DNA from: Paenibacillus melissococcoides
GTDB taxonomy: Bacteria > Bacillota > Bacilli > Paenibacillales > Paenibacillaceae
Length of the DNA: 64,000 bases
Assembly: GCA_944800085.1 (NCBI GenBank)
Contig: CALYLO010000005.1
Location: forward strand, 186,001-250,000
Reading direction: 5' to 3'
The position numbers and the translations under genes are program-made. Positions 52,475 through 61,582 of this stretch are shown piece by piece. Positions within the stretch are counted from its first letter, which is position 1; each line of letters begins with the position of its first letter. The notes beneath the pieces were generated by a model, which saw only the letters and a program-made list of their open reading frames with translations, had not been told where the DNA came from and made no database searches.

Positions 52475-52591
52475 ATGCATCAAAAACAACTTGATTATTC
52501 TGGTCTAGAAGTATATCAAGAGCTATTTACTGTAGATGATGCATTTAGTTGTTTGGGGGACAACAATCAACGTTTGAGTAGCTGTTTCTAA
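52475..52591 (+). CDS. Orphan RiPP-precursor-like peptide
   Basis: A 38-codon gene with AGGAG 7 nt upstream. The N-terminal part (HQKQLDYSGLEVYQELFTV) is leader-like; DDAFSCLGDNNQRLSSCF is core-like with two Cys and three Ser. The Y-S-x-L-E-V pattern and Thr two residues before the putative core resemble lasso-peptide leaders of Paenibacillus such as paeninodin. Counting from Asp21, an Asp falls at core position 9 and Cys at 6 and 17, as in disulfide-containing lasso peptides. No modifying enzyme is nearby and a core starting with Asp is atypical, so the class is inference. The surroundings are markedly AT-rich. Confidence 0.45.
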   Translation: MHQKQLDYSGLEVYQELFTVDDAFSCLGDNNQRLSSCF

Positions 52592-52820
52592 ATGCTTTCT
52601 CAATACGCACTTTGCAGACTTTATCTTTAAGAAGTAGTAAATCTGCCAAATCACGGTTTCATTAATTAATTGACTTGATACTTATGAAGGAGTATTACTT
52701 TAATCGCTAGTATAGAGAATAATTTAATTTAACGGTTAAGTTCAAGTTTTGTAAAAGATCCTTAGAATTCAAAAGATGTTTATAAATATATTTGTTGAAA
52801 GTTACGAGGAAGTTATTAAT

Positions 52821-52952
52821 ATGCCTAAAAAGGTGATCAAGGATCAATAGGAACTGATTCAAATGTTCGACATCCTGTCTGAGGAAGATATACAGCATTT
52901 GAGAAGAATCTCCTCATCAATTTTAACAGATAAGCAATGTGGCGGAAAATAG
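52821..52952 (+). pseudogene. Small gene with in-frame stop at codon 10
   Basis: GAGGAAG lies 8 nt before the ATG. The frame reads MPKKVIKDQ, TAG, then ELIQMFDILSEEDIQHLRRI and SSSILTDKQCGGK. Without the TAG it would be a 43-residue, helical, leader-like peptide ending in CGGK. I recognise no family. It shares the AT-rich islet with the RiPP-like gene. Confidence 0.35.
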
Positions 52953-52954
52953 AT

Positions 52955-53345
52955 GAAACGGTAAAAATCCTGCGTAAACACGCAGGATTTAACGGTATTT
53001 GAGCCGCTATTTTATGAAATTCCTGCAAAAGCGCATTAATCTCTCCGATTATTGGTTTCAACCTATTGACATGGCTGAAATTCCTGCGGTTATGCAGGAA
53101 TGCCTGTAACGGAGTACGCGTTATAAGGGAAAACTGCATTTCCGCAGCTTTTTTGGCAAGTCGAGCGGTAAAAAGCCTGGGGGAAGCAAACAGCATCAGA
53201 CAAGCGGAACAAACAAAACGAACCACCGTCACATCGAATCAGAGAATATTGAACAATGGGCTTGTCCGGCAAAACGCGGGACGGTTTGTTCACAGGCCGG
53301 GGCTGTCTCACGGCAGTTTCTTACTGCTTATGGGACAGCCCCTTG
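52955..53345. repeat. Dispersed repeat, copy C
   Basis: Contains TTTGAGCCGCTATTTTATG, AAATTCCTGCAAAAGCGC, GTAACGGAGTACGCGTTATA and AACTGCATTTCCGCAGC, in the same order as the reverse complement of copy A. It ends in the double hairpin GGGGCTGTC (53299) with GACAGCCCC (53334), enclosing GCAGT-TTCTT-ACTGC. No gene inside. Confidence 0.7.
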
Positions 53346-53346
53346 T

Positions 53347-54811
53347 TCATTCGGAGCGCTGCCGCCCCTTCGCCTGCTCTGGGGCAAGCACTGCGAGCGG
53401 AAGCCTGAACAGGAAGGTCGTTCCTTGCTGCGGAATGCTGTACACCTCGATCGGCGCGCGATGCTGATCGAGGATCGCCTTGACGATGGACAGGCCGATG
53501 CCCGCGCCGTTCTTCCTCGTCCTGGCCTTGTCCGTCTTGTAAAATCGCTCCCAGATGCGTGCGATATCTTCCGGCTCCATGCCGATGCCCTGGTCAGAGA
53601 TTCCGACAACCGCATGGTTGGCGTCCGCCCTGGAGATCTTCACCGTAATCCGGCTTCCCGGCCGGGAATACTCAATTGCATTTTGCAGAAGATTGACCAC
53701 GACCTGCTCGATCCGATCGGGATCGGCATGAACCCACAGATCATAATCGGCATCCGCTTGGTCGAATACCACTTCATGCTTGCTCAACTGCGGATCCATT
53801 CGCGCCAGCACCTGGCGAACCTTCTCTGTCATATTGAAGGCAACCGGCATGATCTGGAACTGTCCCGCTTCAATTTTGGCGATATCGAGCAGATCAATTC
53901 ACGAGGCGGATGAGCCGCTTATTCTGTTCCTGCACGATCCGGATATATTTCGCCATCCGCTCGGGCGGTATCGTGCCGTCCAGAACGGCTTCCAAATACC
54001 CGTTCATGGACGTTAACGGCGATCGCATATCATGGGACACATTGGCGACGAATTCTTTGCGCATCCGATCCAGGCTCCCCAGGTCTTGCGCCATCTGTTC
54101 GAGCGCCCGCGCCAACCGTCCGAGCTCGTCCCGGGAATGAACCGGAATCTCGATCTGGAACTGTCCCTTGGCGATGGCGCGCGAGGCGGCTTCCAGCTTC
54201 TTCACCCTTCGCGACAGATGGTTGGAGAGCATGAACGCGAACAATGCCCCGCACGAGAGCATAATGCCAATCCCGATCCAGAGCGGCTCGTTCCATATGC
54301 GGACATCCCGCTGGAACAGGTTGGAGGCCGTGAGCAGGACGAAGTCCCCTTCGCCGGGAACGCGCAGCGTCTGCCCGACGAGCACCGTCTTGCCCCGGCC
54401 GACGAATGTCTCCTCGGCGAAATACCGGCCGTCCGCAATGCCGGCAAGAACCTCTTCAATGCGGGCCTCATCCAGGCGATAGGGGCCCTTCTCGTCTTCC
54501 AGCTTGTAACGGACGTTCCCGGTCCCCTGGTGAATGATGTACAAGGAGCGGACATGCCTTGGCACGGTCAGCTCCAGTCCGGCCATCACCATCTCGTCAT
54601 TCCAGCCGTTCTGCTTCGCCTCGGTCAGGAAGTGTCCGATCCGCTCCAACTGCATGCGGTCATCCAAGCGCTGTCTTTTCATTAGATCGCCCTTGAAAAA
54701 TAACCCGGTAATGAAGCCGAACAAACCGTAGGAGAACACGAGCATAATAAGGAGCAGCACGAAGATCTTGACGAACAAGCCGTTCGCATGCCGCCATCCG
54801 CCCCGCTTCAT
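53347..54811 (-). pseudogene. Sensor histidine kinase, split by a frameshift
   Basis: N-terminal piece: two membrane helices (residues 10-35 and about 170-190) around an extracellular sensor, HAMP, and the phospho-acceptor EFVANVSHDMRSPLTSMNGY. After RLIRLV, AAT TGA ends the frame near 53897; one base less gives NDLLDIAKIEAG and continues into the ATPase domain (NAIEYSRPGS, SDQGIGMEP, GAGIGLSIVKAIL). Full length about 487 residues. The ATG at 54811 overlaps the regulator stop. If the shift is real, the system lacks kinase activity. Confidence 0.85.
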
Positions 54812-55497
54812 GAGGCTGCCTCGAATTTGTAGCCGATGCCCCAGACGGTCACGATGCTCCAATAGGCGGATTCGCCCAGCTTCTCCCGCAGCCGCTTGAT
54901 ATGCACGTCCACCGTGCGGACATCGCCTTCATAATCGGCGCCCCAGACCTGCCGCAGCAGCTGTTCGCGCGTGAACACCTTGTTCGGATGCCCCGCCAAC
55001 ACTTGAAGGAGCTCCAGCTCCTTCGGGGCCAGCGCCACGTCCTGTTCGCGGACGGACACCTTCTGATCCTGCGGCGTGATGCACAGCTCCGGATATTGAA
55101 TCGAAGCCTTGAACAGGGCCGGGTTGGCGCGTCTCAATACCGCTTGCACCCGCGCGATAAGCTCCTTCGGATCGAAGGGCTTCACAATATAGTCGTCCGC
55201 TCCGCTGGAAAATCCCTTCAGCTTGTCATAGCTCTCGCCGTTCCCGGTGACCATAATGATCGGAATATCCCCTTCGGCGCGGATTTCCTCGCACACCTGC
55301 CAGCCATCCAGCTCCGGAAGCATAATATCGAGCAGCACAAGATCAGGGTTCGTCGCGTCCAGCAGCTCCAGAGCCGCCGCTCCATCCTCCGCGATCGAAT
55401 GCGTATAGCCGTGCTTGTCCAAATACAGGGCAATCAATTCCGAAATATACGCATCATCCTCAACGATTAAAATATGCGGTGACTTCTGCACTCCCAT
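54808..55497 (-). CDS. OmpR-family response regulator
   Basis: A 229-residue regulator: receiver domain with LVLLDIMLPELDGW (phospho-Asp about residue 55) and IVKPFDPKELIARV, then a winged-helix domain (LLQVLAGHPNKVFTREQLLR, GDVRTVDVHIKRLREKLGE). It follows the MacB-like permease by 42 bp and probably controls this efflux operon. Confidence 0.93.
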   Translation of the reverse strand: MGVQKSPHILIVEDDAYISELIALYLDKHGYTHSIAEDGAAALELLDATNPDLVLLDIMLPELDGWQVCEEIRAEGDIPIIMVTGNGESYDKLKGFSSGADDYIVKPFDPKELIARVQAVLRRANPALFKASIQYPELCITPQDQKVSVREQDVALAPKELELLQVLAGHPNKVFTREQLLRQVWGADYEGDVRTVDVHIKRLREKLGESAYWSIVTVWGIGYKFEAAS

Positions 55498-55539
55498 TCC
55501 TCCTCCGACTCTGCCCGGGCCTGAACGGCCGTTCTTCTA

Positions 55540-56712
55540 TTAATCGTAACGCAGAGCGTCGACCGGTTTCAAATTCGCGGCTTTGTTCGCCGGGAATAAG
55601 CCGAACACGATCCCGATCGCCGCGGAGAAAGCGAATGACAGCCACATCATGTCAGGCGCGACCGCGAACGGAATGCCCATCGCCCTGCTGCCCGCATATG
55701 CGCCGCCCAACCCGGCCGCGATGCCCAGCAAGCCGCTGATGCTGCTGATCGTGACGGCTTCCAGCAGGAACTGCTGCATAATATCGCGCTTCTTCGCGCC
55801 GAGCGACTTGCGGATGCCGATCTCGCGCGTCCGCTCCGTCACCGACACGAGCATAATATTCATGATGCCGATGCCGCCGACGAGCAGGGAGATCGAGGCG
55901 ATTCCCGCCAGCAGCAGCGTCATGGTCTGGGTTACGCTTCCAAGGGCTTCGATCATATCCGCCTGGTTAAACACGTTGTAGCTGTTGTCGGACCCGCGGA
56001 ATTTTTTAGATAACCGGGACTCCAGCTCCGCCATAATCGAATCGGCCTGTTCCGTGTCCGCGAACTTGACGTAGACCGTTCGAATCCCTTTGGACTGCAG
56101 CAGCCGCTCGCCTCTCGTTAATGGAACCCAGATCTTATTGTCATTGGCCCCGCCCAGCGAGCTCCCCTTCGATGCCATGACGCCAACAATCCGGAAGGAG
56201 ATTCCGTTCAGCGATAGCTGCTGCCCGAGCGGATTCCCTTGCGGGAACAGGGTCTCCGCCGCGTCCGCTCCGATGATAGCCACCCGCTGATAGAGCTCGA
56301 CATCGATCGGGAGGATGAAGCGCCCGCTCTCCACATGATAGTCGCGAACCGCTTCATATTCCGGCGTAATGCCTTCCACCTGCAGATTCGCGTTATTCGT
56401 GCCCGCTTTCGCCTGAACGCTGCCGTTGATGAACGGAGAGACCGCCTCGACGCCGTCAATGTCCTCGAAGGCGAGCGCCTCCTCCAGCGTGAGCGACGAT
56501 ACCGCGCCCCTTCCCGTTACCGTGACCGAGATCAGATTGGATCCAAGACTCGCCACCTGGGATTGGACTTGCTTGGTTGAGCCTTCGCCCACCGAGACCA
56601 TGATAATGACGGCGGCCACGCCGATGACGATGCCAAGCATCGTCAGCAGCGTGCGCATTTTATTGGCCAATATGCTGCGCCAGGCCATCTTCCATGCTTG
56701 CATCCATGTCAC
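55540..56712 (-). CDS. MacB-type ABC transporter permease
   Basis: A 390-residue permease: one N-terminal helix (MRTLLTMLGIVIGVAAVIIM), an extracellular MacB_PCD domain (residues 45-240) and three C-terminal FtsX helices (IASISLLVGGIGIMNIMLVS). The start overlaps the ATPase gene by 4 bp. In Gram-positives such complexes export peptides or drugs with a separate adaptor. Confidence 0.93.
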   Translation of the reverse strand: MTWMQAWKMAWRSILANKMRTLLTMLGIVIGVAAVIIMVSVGEGSTKQVQSQVASLGSNLISVTVTGRGAVSSLTLEEALAFEDIDGVEAVSPFINGSVQAKAGTNNANLQVEGITPEYEAVRDYHVESGRFILPIDVELYQRVAIIGADAAETLFPQGNPLGQQLSLNGISFRIVGVMASKGSSLGGANDNKIWVPLTRGERLLQSKGIRTVYVKFADTEQADSIMAELESRLSKKFRGSDNSYNVFNQADMIEALGSVTQTMTLLLAGIASISLLVGGIGIMNIMLVSVTERTREIGIRKSLGAKKRDIMQQFLLEAVTISSISGLLGIAAGLGGAYAGSRAMGIPFAVAPDMMWLSFAFSAAIGIVFGLFPANKAANLKPVDALRYD

Positions 56713-57404
56713 GGGGCGAACCTCCTTACGACCTGAATGCGCCCATCCTGTATGCGCACGACACTTCCCGCTTCCTCGGCTACATCCGGATCGTGGGTAA
56801 TCAAGACGATGGTGTGGCCTTTGCGGTTCAGGTCCTTCATGATGGCGAGCACTTCAAGTCCCGTCTTCGTATCCAATGCCCCGGTCGGCTCGTCCGCGAG
56901 GATGACCGGCGGTTCTCCGACCAGCGCTCTCGCGATCGCGACCCGCTGCTGCTGGCCGCCGGATAACTGGCGCGGCAAATAATTCAGCTTGCTCTCCAGC
57001 CCGACCTGGGCAAGCGCCTGCACCGCGAGCTCATGCCTTTTTTTGGCCGGCATGCCGAGGTAGATGAGCGGAAGCTCCACATTTTCCATCGCGGTAAGCG
57101 CAGGCAGCAAGTAAAAGCTCTGAAAAATAAAACCGATCTTCCGATTGCGAATTTCCGCCAGTTGATTGCCGGATAGCTTGCTTACCTCCTGACCGTCCAG
57201 CCAGTAGGCTCCGCTCGTCGGCGTATCGAGGCAGCCCATCATATTCATGAGCGTCGACTTGCCGGAGCCGGACGGGCCGATAATGGCCAGCATCTCGCCC
57301 GCATAGACGGTCAGATTCACCTCGTTCAGAGACAGCATCTCTTCGCCGCCCATCCGGTAAGCCTTGGACATGTTCTCGATATGTATCACAGCCTGCCTGC
57401 TCAT
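56709..57404 (-). CDS. MacB/LolD-type ABC ATPase
   Basis: A 231-residue ATPase: Walker A GPSGSGKST (about residue 39), IGFIFQSFYLLPALTAMENV, signature LSGGQQQR, Walker B PPVILADEPTGALD and LITHDPD. The start shares one base with the adaptor stop, so translation is coupled. Confidence 0.95.
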   Translation of the reverse strand: MSRQAVIHIENMSKAYRMGGEEMLSLNEVNLTVYAGEMLAIIGPSGSGKSTLMNMMGCLDTPTSGAYWLDGQEVSKLSGNQLAEIRNRKIGFIFQSFYLLPALTAMENVELPLIYLGMPAKKRHELAVQALAQVGLESKLNYLPRQLSGGQQQRVAIARALVGEPPVILADEPTGALDTKTGLEVLAIMKDLNRKGHTIVLITHDPDVAEEAGSVVRIQDGRIQVVRRFAP

Positions 57405-58738
57405 CAGCCGCCCCCTCCAGGCATGCGGGTGGCGCCGCCAGGAAATACGACGTTGCCGCCAGGGGAGCTTCCGTTTCTTCCTCCGTTGCCGCCGAAGCCG
57501 CCCATTCCCCCGAACGAGGATTGCTGGCTGCTGTTCGCGGATGCGCGCACCGTAGGCAATACGACCATATCCCCTTCCTTCAGGCCGCTCACGATTTCAA
57601 AATAGGACTCATTATTGATCCCCGTCTCCACCTCGGTTAACTTCCCGGCGCCTGCACTTGGAACGCCCGTCTGTCCCCGGCCGGCCCGAGCGGCGGCATC
57701 TCCGTCAGGGCGTGTCCCTCTATTGGCGCTATCCGCTTCACTGGCTTGATTCTGGCCTGTTCCCTGCTCGCGCTGCCGTTCCGGCGGGGCCTGCTGCGGC
57801 GCTTCTTCGCCTGCGCCGTCGGCTTGTTCCGACCAGACCGTGACATAAGACTTTCCGTTGCGCTGGGTCACCGCTTCGATCGGCACCAGCAGCACATCCG
57901 ATTTGCTGTTCACGTCGATCTGGGCCTGGACCGACATCCCGCTTTTGACGCCTTGGCTTGACGATAATTGAATCGTGACGTCGAATACGGATACCCCGCC
58001 GGAAGCCGTGCCTTCATCGGCAATCGCGCTTACTGTCCCTTCGATCGACGTATCCGCCAGCGCGTCGAACGTCAGCGCCGCCTTTTGTTTCAGCTTGATG
58101 CTCGGTATATCCATTTCATCGACTTGAATCACGGCCTGAAGCTGCGTATAATCCACGATCGTGCCTATCGATCCGCTCTGGTTCAATTGCGAGCCTTCGC
58201 TAATGTTCAGCGTCGTCAATGTGCCGCTGATCGGAGCTTTGATTGCCTTTTCTTTCGCCTGATCGGCCCGCTTTTGTTCCAATTCCTTTTGCGCCAGGGC
58301 GAGATCCAGCTTCATGTTCTCGATTTCGACCGCGATGGACGGTCTGGCTTCCTCATCCGCTTCTTTATACTTCGTTTTCAGATTTTCGAACTCCAGCTCC
58401 TTCTTCTGAAGCTGAATCTCCTGCTTCTCGATCTCGTTCGTCAGATCTTCTTTTTCGATTGTGGCCAGGACCGCTCCTTTCTCGACCCGGTCGCCAACAT
58501 CATACAATATTTTATCAATCTTGCCCGTTTCTCCCGACCTCACCTCCGCGGTATTGCGGGGCGATACCGTACCCGAGCCGCTTACGGTCACCTCCAAATC
58601 TCCCTTCACCACTCTCGCCATTGACGGCAGTGCGGCGGTTTGTTCTGTCTTCGGCTGCTTGTACAACCAATAATATCCTGCCATACATAGCGTGATGACA
58701 ACGACGGCTGTCAGCAGCAGCTTCCATTTGGATCGCAT
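57404..58738 (-). CDS. MFP-type efflux adaptor protein
   Basis: A 444-residue membrane-anchored adaptor: N-terminal helix (LLLTAVVVITLCMAGYYWLY), lipoyl half-motifs (GSGTVSPRNTAEVRSGETGK; IKAPISGTLTTLNISEGSQL) around a coiled coil of about 70 residues, and a beta-barrel. The last 100 residues are low-complexity: a Gln/Glu/Gly-rich insert and a Gly-Asn tail, unusual for the family. First gene of the adaptor-ATPase-permease-regulator-kinase operon. Confidence 0.92.
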   Translation of the reverse strand: MRSKWKLLLTAVVVITLCMAGYYWLYKQPKTEQTAALPSMARVVKGDLEVTVSGSGTVSPRNTAEVRSGETGKIDKILYDVGDRVEKGAVLATIEKEDLTNEIEKQEIQLQKKELEFENLKTKYKEADEEARPSIAVEIENMKLDLALAQKELEQKRADQAKEKAIKAPISGTLTTLNISEGSQLNQSGSIGTIVDYTQLQAVIQVDEMDIPSIKLKQKAALTFDALADTSIEGTVSAIADEGTASGGVSVFDVTIQLSSSQGVKSGMSVQAQIDVNSKSDVLLVPIEAVTQRNGKSYVTVWSEQADGAGEEAPQQAPPERQREQGTGQNQASEADSANRGTRPDGDAAARAGRGQTGVPSAGAGKLTEVETGINNESYFEIVSGLKEGDMVVLPTVRASANSSQQSSFGGMGGFGGNGGRNGSSPGGNVVFPGGATRMPGGGG

Positions 58739-58855
58739 AATTCCCCTCTCCTGTCTCCCTTCTCATGCGTGCGGCGCGCTTCTGCCGCGTTCCGTTCTTG
58801 CCGCAAGTCTCACTGCCGTATTAGTGTAGCAAAAAACTATGAACAACCTATGAAC

Positions 58856-58883
58856 GCCAAAAAGCCCCCCGATGCCGGGAGGC
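58856..58883 (-). terminator. Intrinsic terminator of the PI-PLC gene
   Basis: GCCTCCCGGC pairs with the following GGGGGGC run, then five T on the minus strand; 38 bp past the stop. Confidence 0.65.
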
Positions 58884-58921
58884 CGCACAAGTGACATGTT
58901 CACACAGGGGAGAAAGCAGGC

Positions 58922-59977
58922 TTATTTAAATAGCCTCTTATTCGCACGAATAATATTTTCAATCAATCCTTTTCCCGGAAAATCCGCGGCAACAATGCCG
59001 GTATACTCCACATTGTGATTGGCTATATAATCGGTTGTCAGTACATTCGTTCCTTCAAATGCAATGGTGCATATCCCGATGAAGCAATCCGTTCTGGGGA
59101 AATCCGGATAGGAATCTGACCAGCCGGGAGTAGTCAATCCCGTAGCAAGCCGGGGGGCCGATGTTCCCGGGCTGCTGTGCCCGCTTGCAACAAAGTAGGG
59201 ATACGCGATATTCCCGCCGCTCAAATAATTGATGAATTTGGTTTGCGAGCCTTTTTGACGGCTTTCATTCGCCTTCTGCAATTGTTTTTTTACATCCAGC
59301 CATTTTTGGTATAAATCCCAATTCGTTGAGACGGTATAATTATCCTGGATATCGAATTGATGAGCATAATCGATGCCGATATTCGAACCGGCAACATTGC
59401 GGAGGATCACGATTTTTCCTCGCATTTCTCCTAGTGTAGGGTTTGTTATCGATCCGTTTTTACTGTCCCAAAAAAATCCAGGATAGCTATTGATATATCC
59501 CTGAAGGGTGTCATTGAACACGCGATCAGGCATAGAACTGTGTTCTTGTTTGATGCGCATCAGAACCGTTTCGCTCGGATTGCGCTTCAAAAACTCAGTA
59601 ACCTCATTCAATACGTCCCCGAACATGGCATCTAAATAGTAGGAGCCATGGTGAAGCGCAAACGAACCGTCAACATAACGGCAGCGAATGTCCAAAAAGC
59701 GAATTCCGGAATTTAATTGCGTGTTGAGCGTCATCGACTGTGTATACACATGGTCAGTTGCAGGCTGAGAGGTTCGGTAAGCCATGCTGTCATGCGTCCC
59801 TGGAATGGATAAATCACTTAATCTGGCATCATCCCGAATCAAGCTCATCCAGTTTGGATTTTGATATCCTATGGTTGGGTCATGAGAATATCCTGAATGC
59901 CAATGTGCAGACGCAGGTTGTACATGAACTCCCAGCAGCAAAATTAAAATAATTGAATACTGAATGATCTTCTTCAT
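58922..59977 (-). CDS. plcA: Secreted phosphatidylinositol-specific phospholipase C
   Basis: A 351-residue exported enzyme: signal peptide with core YSIILILLLGVHV and cleavage after ASA (about residue 24). The catalytic His pair is in LSIPGTHDSMAY and ALHHGSYYL, and the Arg/Asp region is FLDIRCRYVDG. It cleaves phosphatidylinositol and GPI anchors, a membrane-damaging activity known from Bacillus and Listeria. It is longer than the 300-residue B. cereus enzyme by a C-terminal part. No PlcR-like box was seen upstream; 59978-60255 has no gene. Confidence 0.92.
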   Translation of the reverse strand: MKKIIQYSIILILLLGVHVQPASAHWHSGYSHDPTIGYQNPNWMSLIRDDARLSDLSIPGTHDSMAYRTSQPATDHVYTQSMTLNTQLNSGIRFLDIRCRYVDGSFALHHGSYYLDAMFGDVLNEVTEFLKRNPSETVLMRIKQEHSSMPDRVFNDTLQGYINSYPGFFWDSKNGSITNPTLGEMRGKIVILRNVAGSNIGIDYAHQFDIQDNYTVSTNWDLYQKWLDVKKQLQKANESRQKGSQTKFINYLSGGNIAYPYFVASGHSSPGTSAPRLATGLTTPGWSDSYPDFPRTDCFIGICTIAFEGTNVLTTDYIANHNVEYTGIVAADFPGKGLIENIIRANKRLFK

Positions 59978-60255
59978 TACCTATCTGCATCCTTTCTTGT
60001 CGTGGTGTAAAAGAGCTTTCCCTTTCTACCTTCCCAATCCTCCCTCTCTTTGAACCAGCAAACTAATTATATTATCTATGTAGGGATGGTTGGGAATAAG
60101 CATAGTTATTTTGTGTTTCAATCATGTGAAGCACGTGAATCCTTCAAACCCCGCCCTGTCACGGAAGGTTTCGCTATGCCAAGAAAATTGTTAATCCAGT
60201 CCCAGTCATCCAGTTAAAAGTCGGTTTGTATCTTTCTTGATTGGCATGGCTTACA

Positions 60256-60284
60256 TAAAAAAATGCCTCCCGCTATCGGGAGGC
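60256..60284 (-). terminator. Intrinsic terminator
   Basis: GCCTCCCG and CGGGAGGC form a perfect 8-bp stem with a 4-nt loop, followed on the minus strand by ATTTTTTT. It ends the sigma-factor transcript. Confidence 0.88.
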
Positions 60285-60307
60285 TGTCGCCGTCATTTCT
60301 CTCTCTG

Positions 60308-60480
60308 TTATGTATCCTTGATGCGGGCCAGCCGCTCTCTTACGTATTCCACAAGCTGGTCCTTCTCCTCCTCCATTCCCATTGCATCGATTCTCCTGAC
60401 GATCACAATATCGGACTGCATCGAATATAATAGCATCGCATCTTATTCCGGTCCTCCCCTTTAGACATGCCCCTTCTCAC
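60308..60480 (-). pseudogene. Short gene after the sigma factor, probably frameshifted
   Basis: A GTG at 60480 (GGAGGAG upstream) or ATG at 60468 opens SKGEDRNKM; near 60435 the sense moves to LLYSMQSDIVIVRRIDAM, then EEEKDQLVEYVRERLARIKD and the TAA at 60308. Joined, about 55 residues, acidic/basic helical. Its place right after an ECF sigma gene is where an anti-sigma factor is expected, but it is too short and has no membrane helix. Confidence 0.4.
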
Positions 60481-60495
60481 TGTTCGGTCTCCTCC

Positions 60496-61029
60496 TCACG
60501 GCAGGTTGCCCATGCTTTGCCGCAAAATCGCTTTGGCCCGCTTCAAGCGCGTTTTGACCGTGCTCTCGTTCGCATTGGTGGCGGCGGCAATCTCAGCATT
60601 TTTCATATGATGGATATACTTGAGAATGATGACCTTTTGATATTCCGGCTTCAGCTTTTTCAGATAAGTATAGATCTCGTCGACAATGATCTTCAGCTCT
60701 ACCTTTTGTTCCACCGATAGTTGGCTATCGAAGTCTTTGGCCAGCTCGATATCGAGAACCGTATCTTCGGACGCGATATCATTCCACCGGTTGCGCTTGC
60801 GCAAATAATCGAACGAGGTTCTAGCCGCGATCGATTGCAGCCACGAGCCGAGCTTCCTGTCATCATGCAATGTATGTATTTGCGCAAAGGCTTTCATAAA
60901 TGTTTCTTGTGCGATATCTTGAGCCAAATGGCTGTCTTTAATAATCATGTACGCCGTAGTATAGACGCGTTCATAGAACATTTCGAACATCGAGCGTTGA
61001 TTTTCTTGCATCAGTGCTTCCGAGGACAT
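60496..61029 (-). CDS. ECF-family sigma factor
   Basis: A 177-residue sigma factor: region 2 with DSHLAQDIAQETFMKAFAQI and LGSWLQSIAARTSFDYLRKR, region 4 with KPEYQKVIILKYIHHMKNAE and ATNANESTVKTRLKRAK. The ATG at 61029 follows GGGAGG by 7 nt. No intact anti-sigma gene follows. Upstream (61030-61500) there is a perfect ribosome site AAGGAGGTGATC at about 61112 with no good frame after it, and otherwise nothing I can call. Confidence 0.85.
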   Translation of the reverse strand: MSSEALMQENQRSMFEMFYERVYTTAYMIIKDSHLAQDIAQETFMKAFAQIHTLHDDRKLGSWLQSIAARTSFDYLRKRNRWNDIASEDTVLDIELAKDFDSQLSVEQKVELKIIVDEIYTYLKKLKPEYQKVIILKYIHHMKNAEIAAATNANESTVKTRLKRAKAILRQSMGNLP

Positions 61030-61507
61030 TACTGAGCCTCCCGCTATCATATAGTAAAGAACGCAGATTGCTGTTCACTAGTCATCAACCATCCATAATA
61101 ACAGCTTCAGATCACCTCCTTACGATGTTACATACCAGATTTCACGAAAAGCGTGACAATCATGAAGTGAAAAAACGCCGCTCCCCCACACGATTATACC
61201 AGATATCGCACCGCTGATGGCATTTCGGAAATATACGAAAAGCCCTTTCCCTGGAAAGGACTGCCGATTGTACACTACTCTTCGCTGCAAACAAAAGTAA
61301 TTACCCCATTCGGGGCCTCATGAATCATTTTTTTCAACATAGATCGTTTCGATTTCGGCGCTGCATTCATATCATAGGATGTGGACATGAATCCACATAA
61401 TGGATTGTACATACTGTATTGAAAATCATGAAGGGTCACAAGGGGCTAAAGAGATTGATAACCTTAATATGTTAATAAAAACTAGTTCTGAGGAACTAAC
61501 CTTCCAG

Positions 61508-61546
61508 TAAAAATTAAGGGAGGCTGCGTCATTTCCGCAACCTCCC
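61508..61546 (-). terminator. Intrinsic terminator
   Basis: GGGAGG-TTGCG and CGCA-GCCTCCC form a stem with a 7-nt loop followed by TTAATTTT on the minus strand, 37 bp past the siderophore-binding remnant. Confidence 0.75.
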
Positions 61547-61582
61547 TCTTCGTGACTCATTTTCCAATTCGTAGGCCAGACA

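Noticed and set aside
59978..60255. PlcR-type box in front of the PI-PLC gene
   Set aside because: No TATGNANNNNTNCATA-like palindrome could be found.
61105..61120. GATCACCTCCTTA as the 3' end of a 16S rRNA gene
   Set aside because: Only about a dozen bases match; the rest of a 16S gene is absent. It is simply a perfect ribosome site on the other strand.
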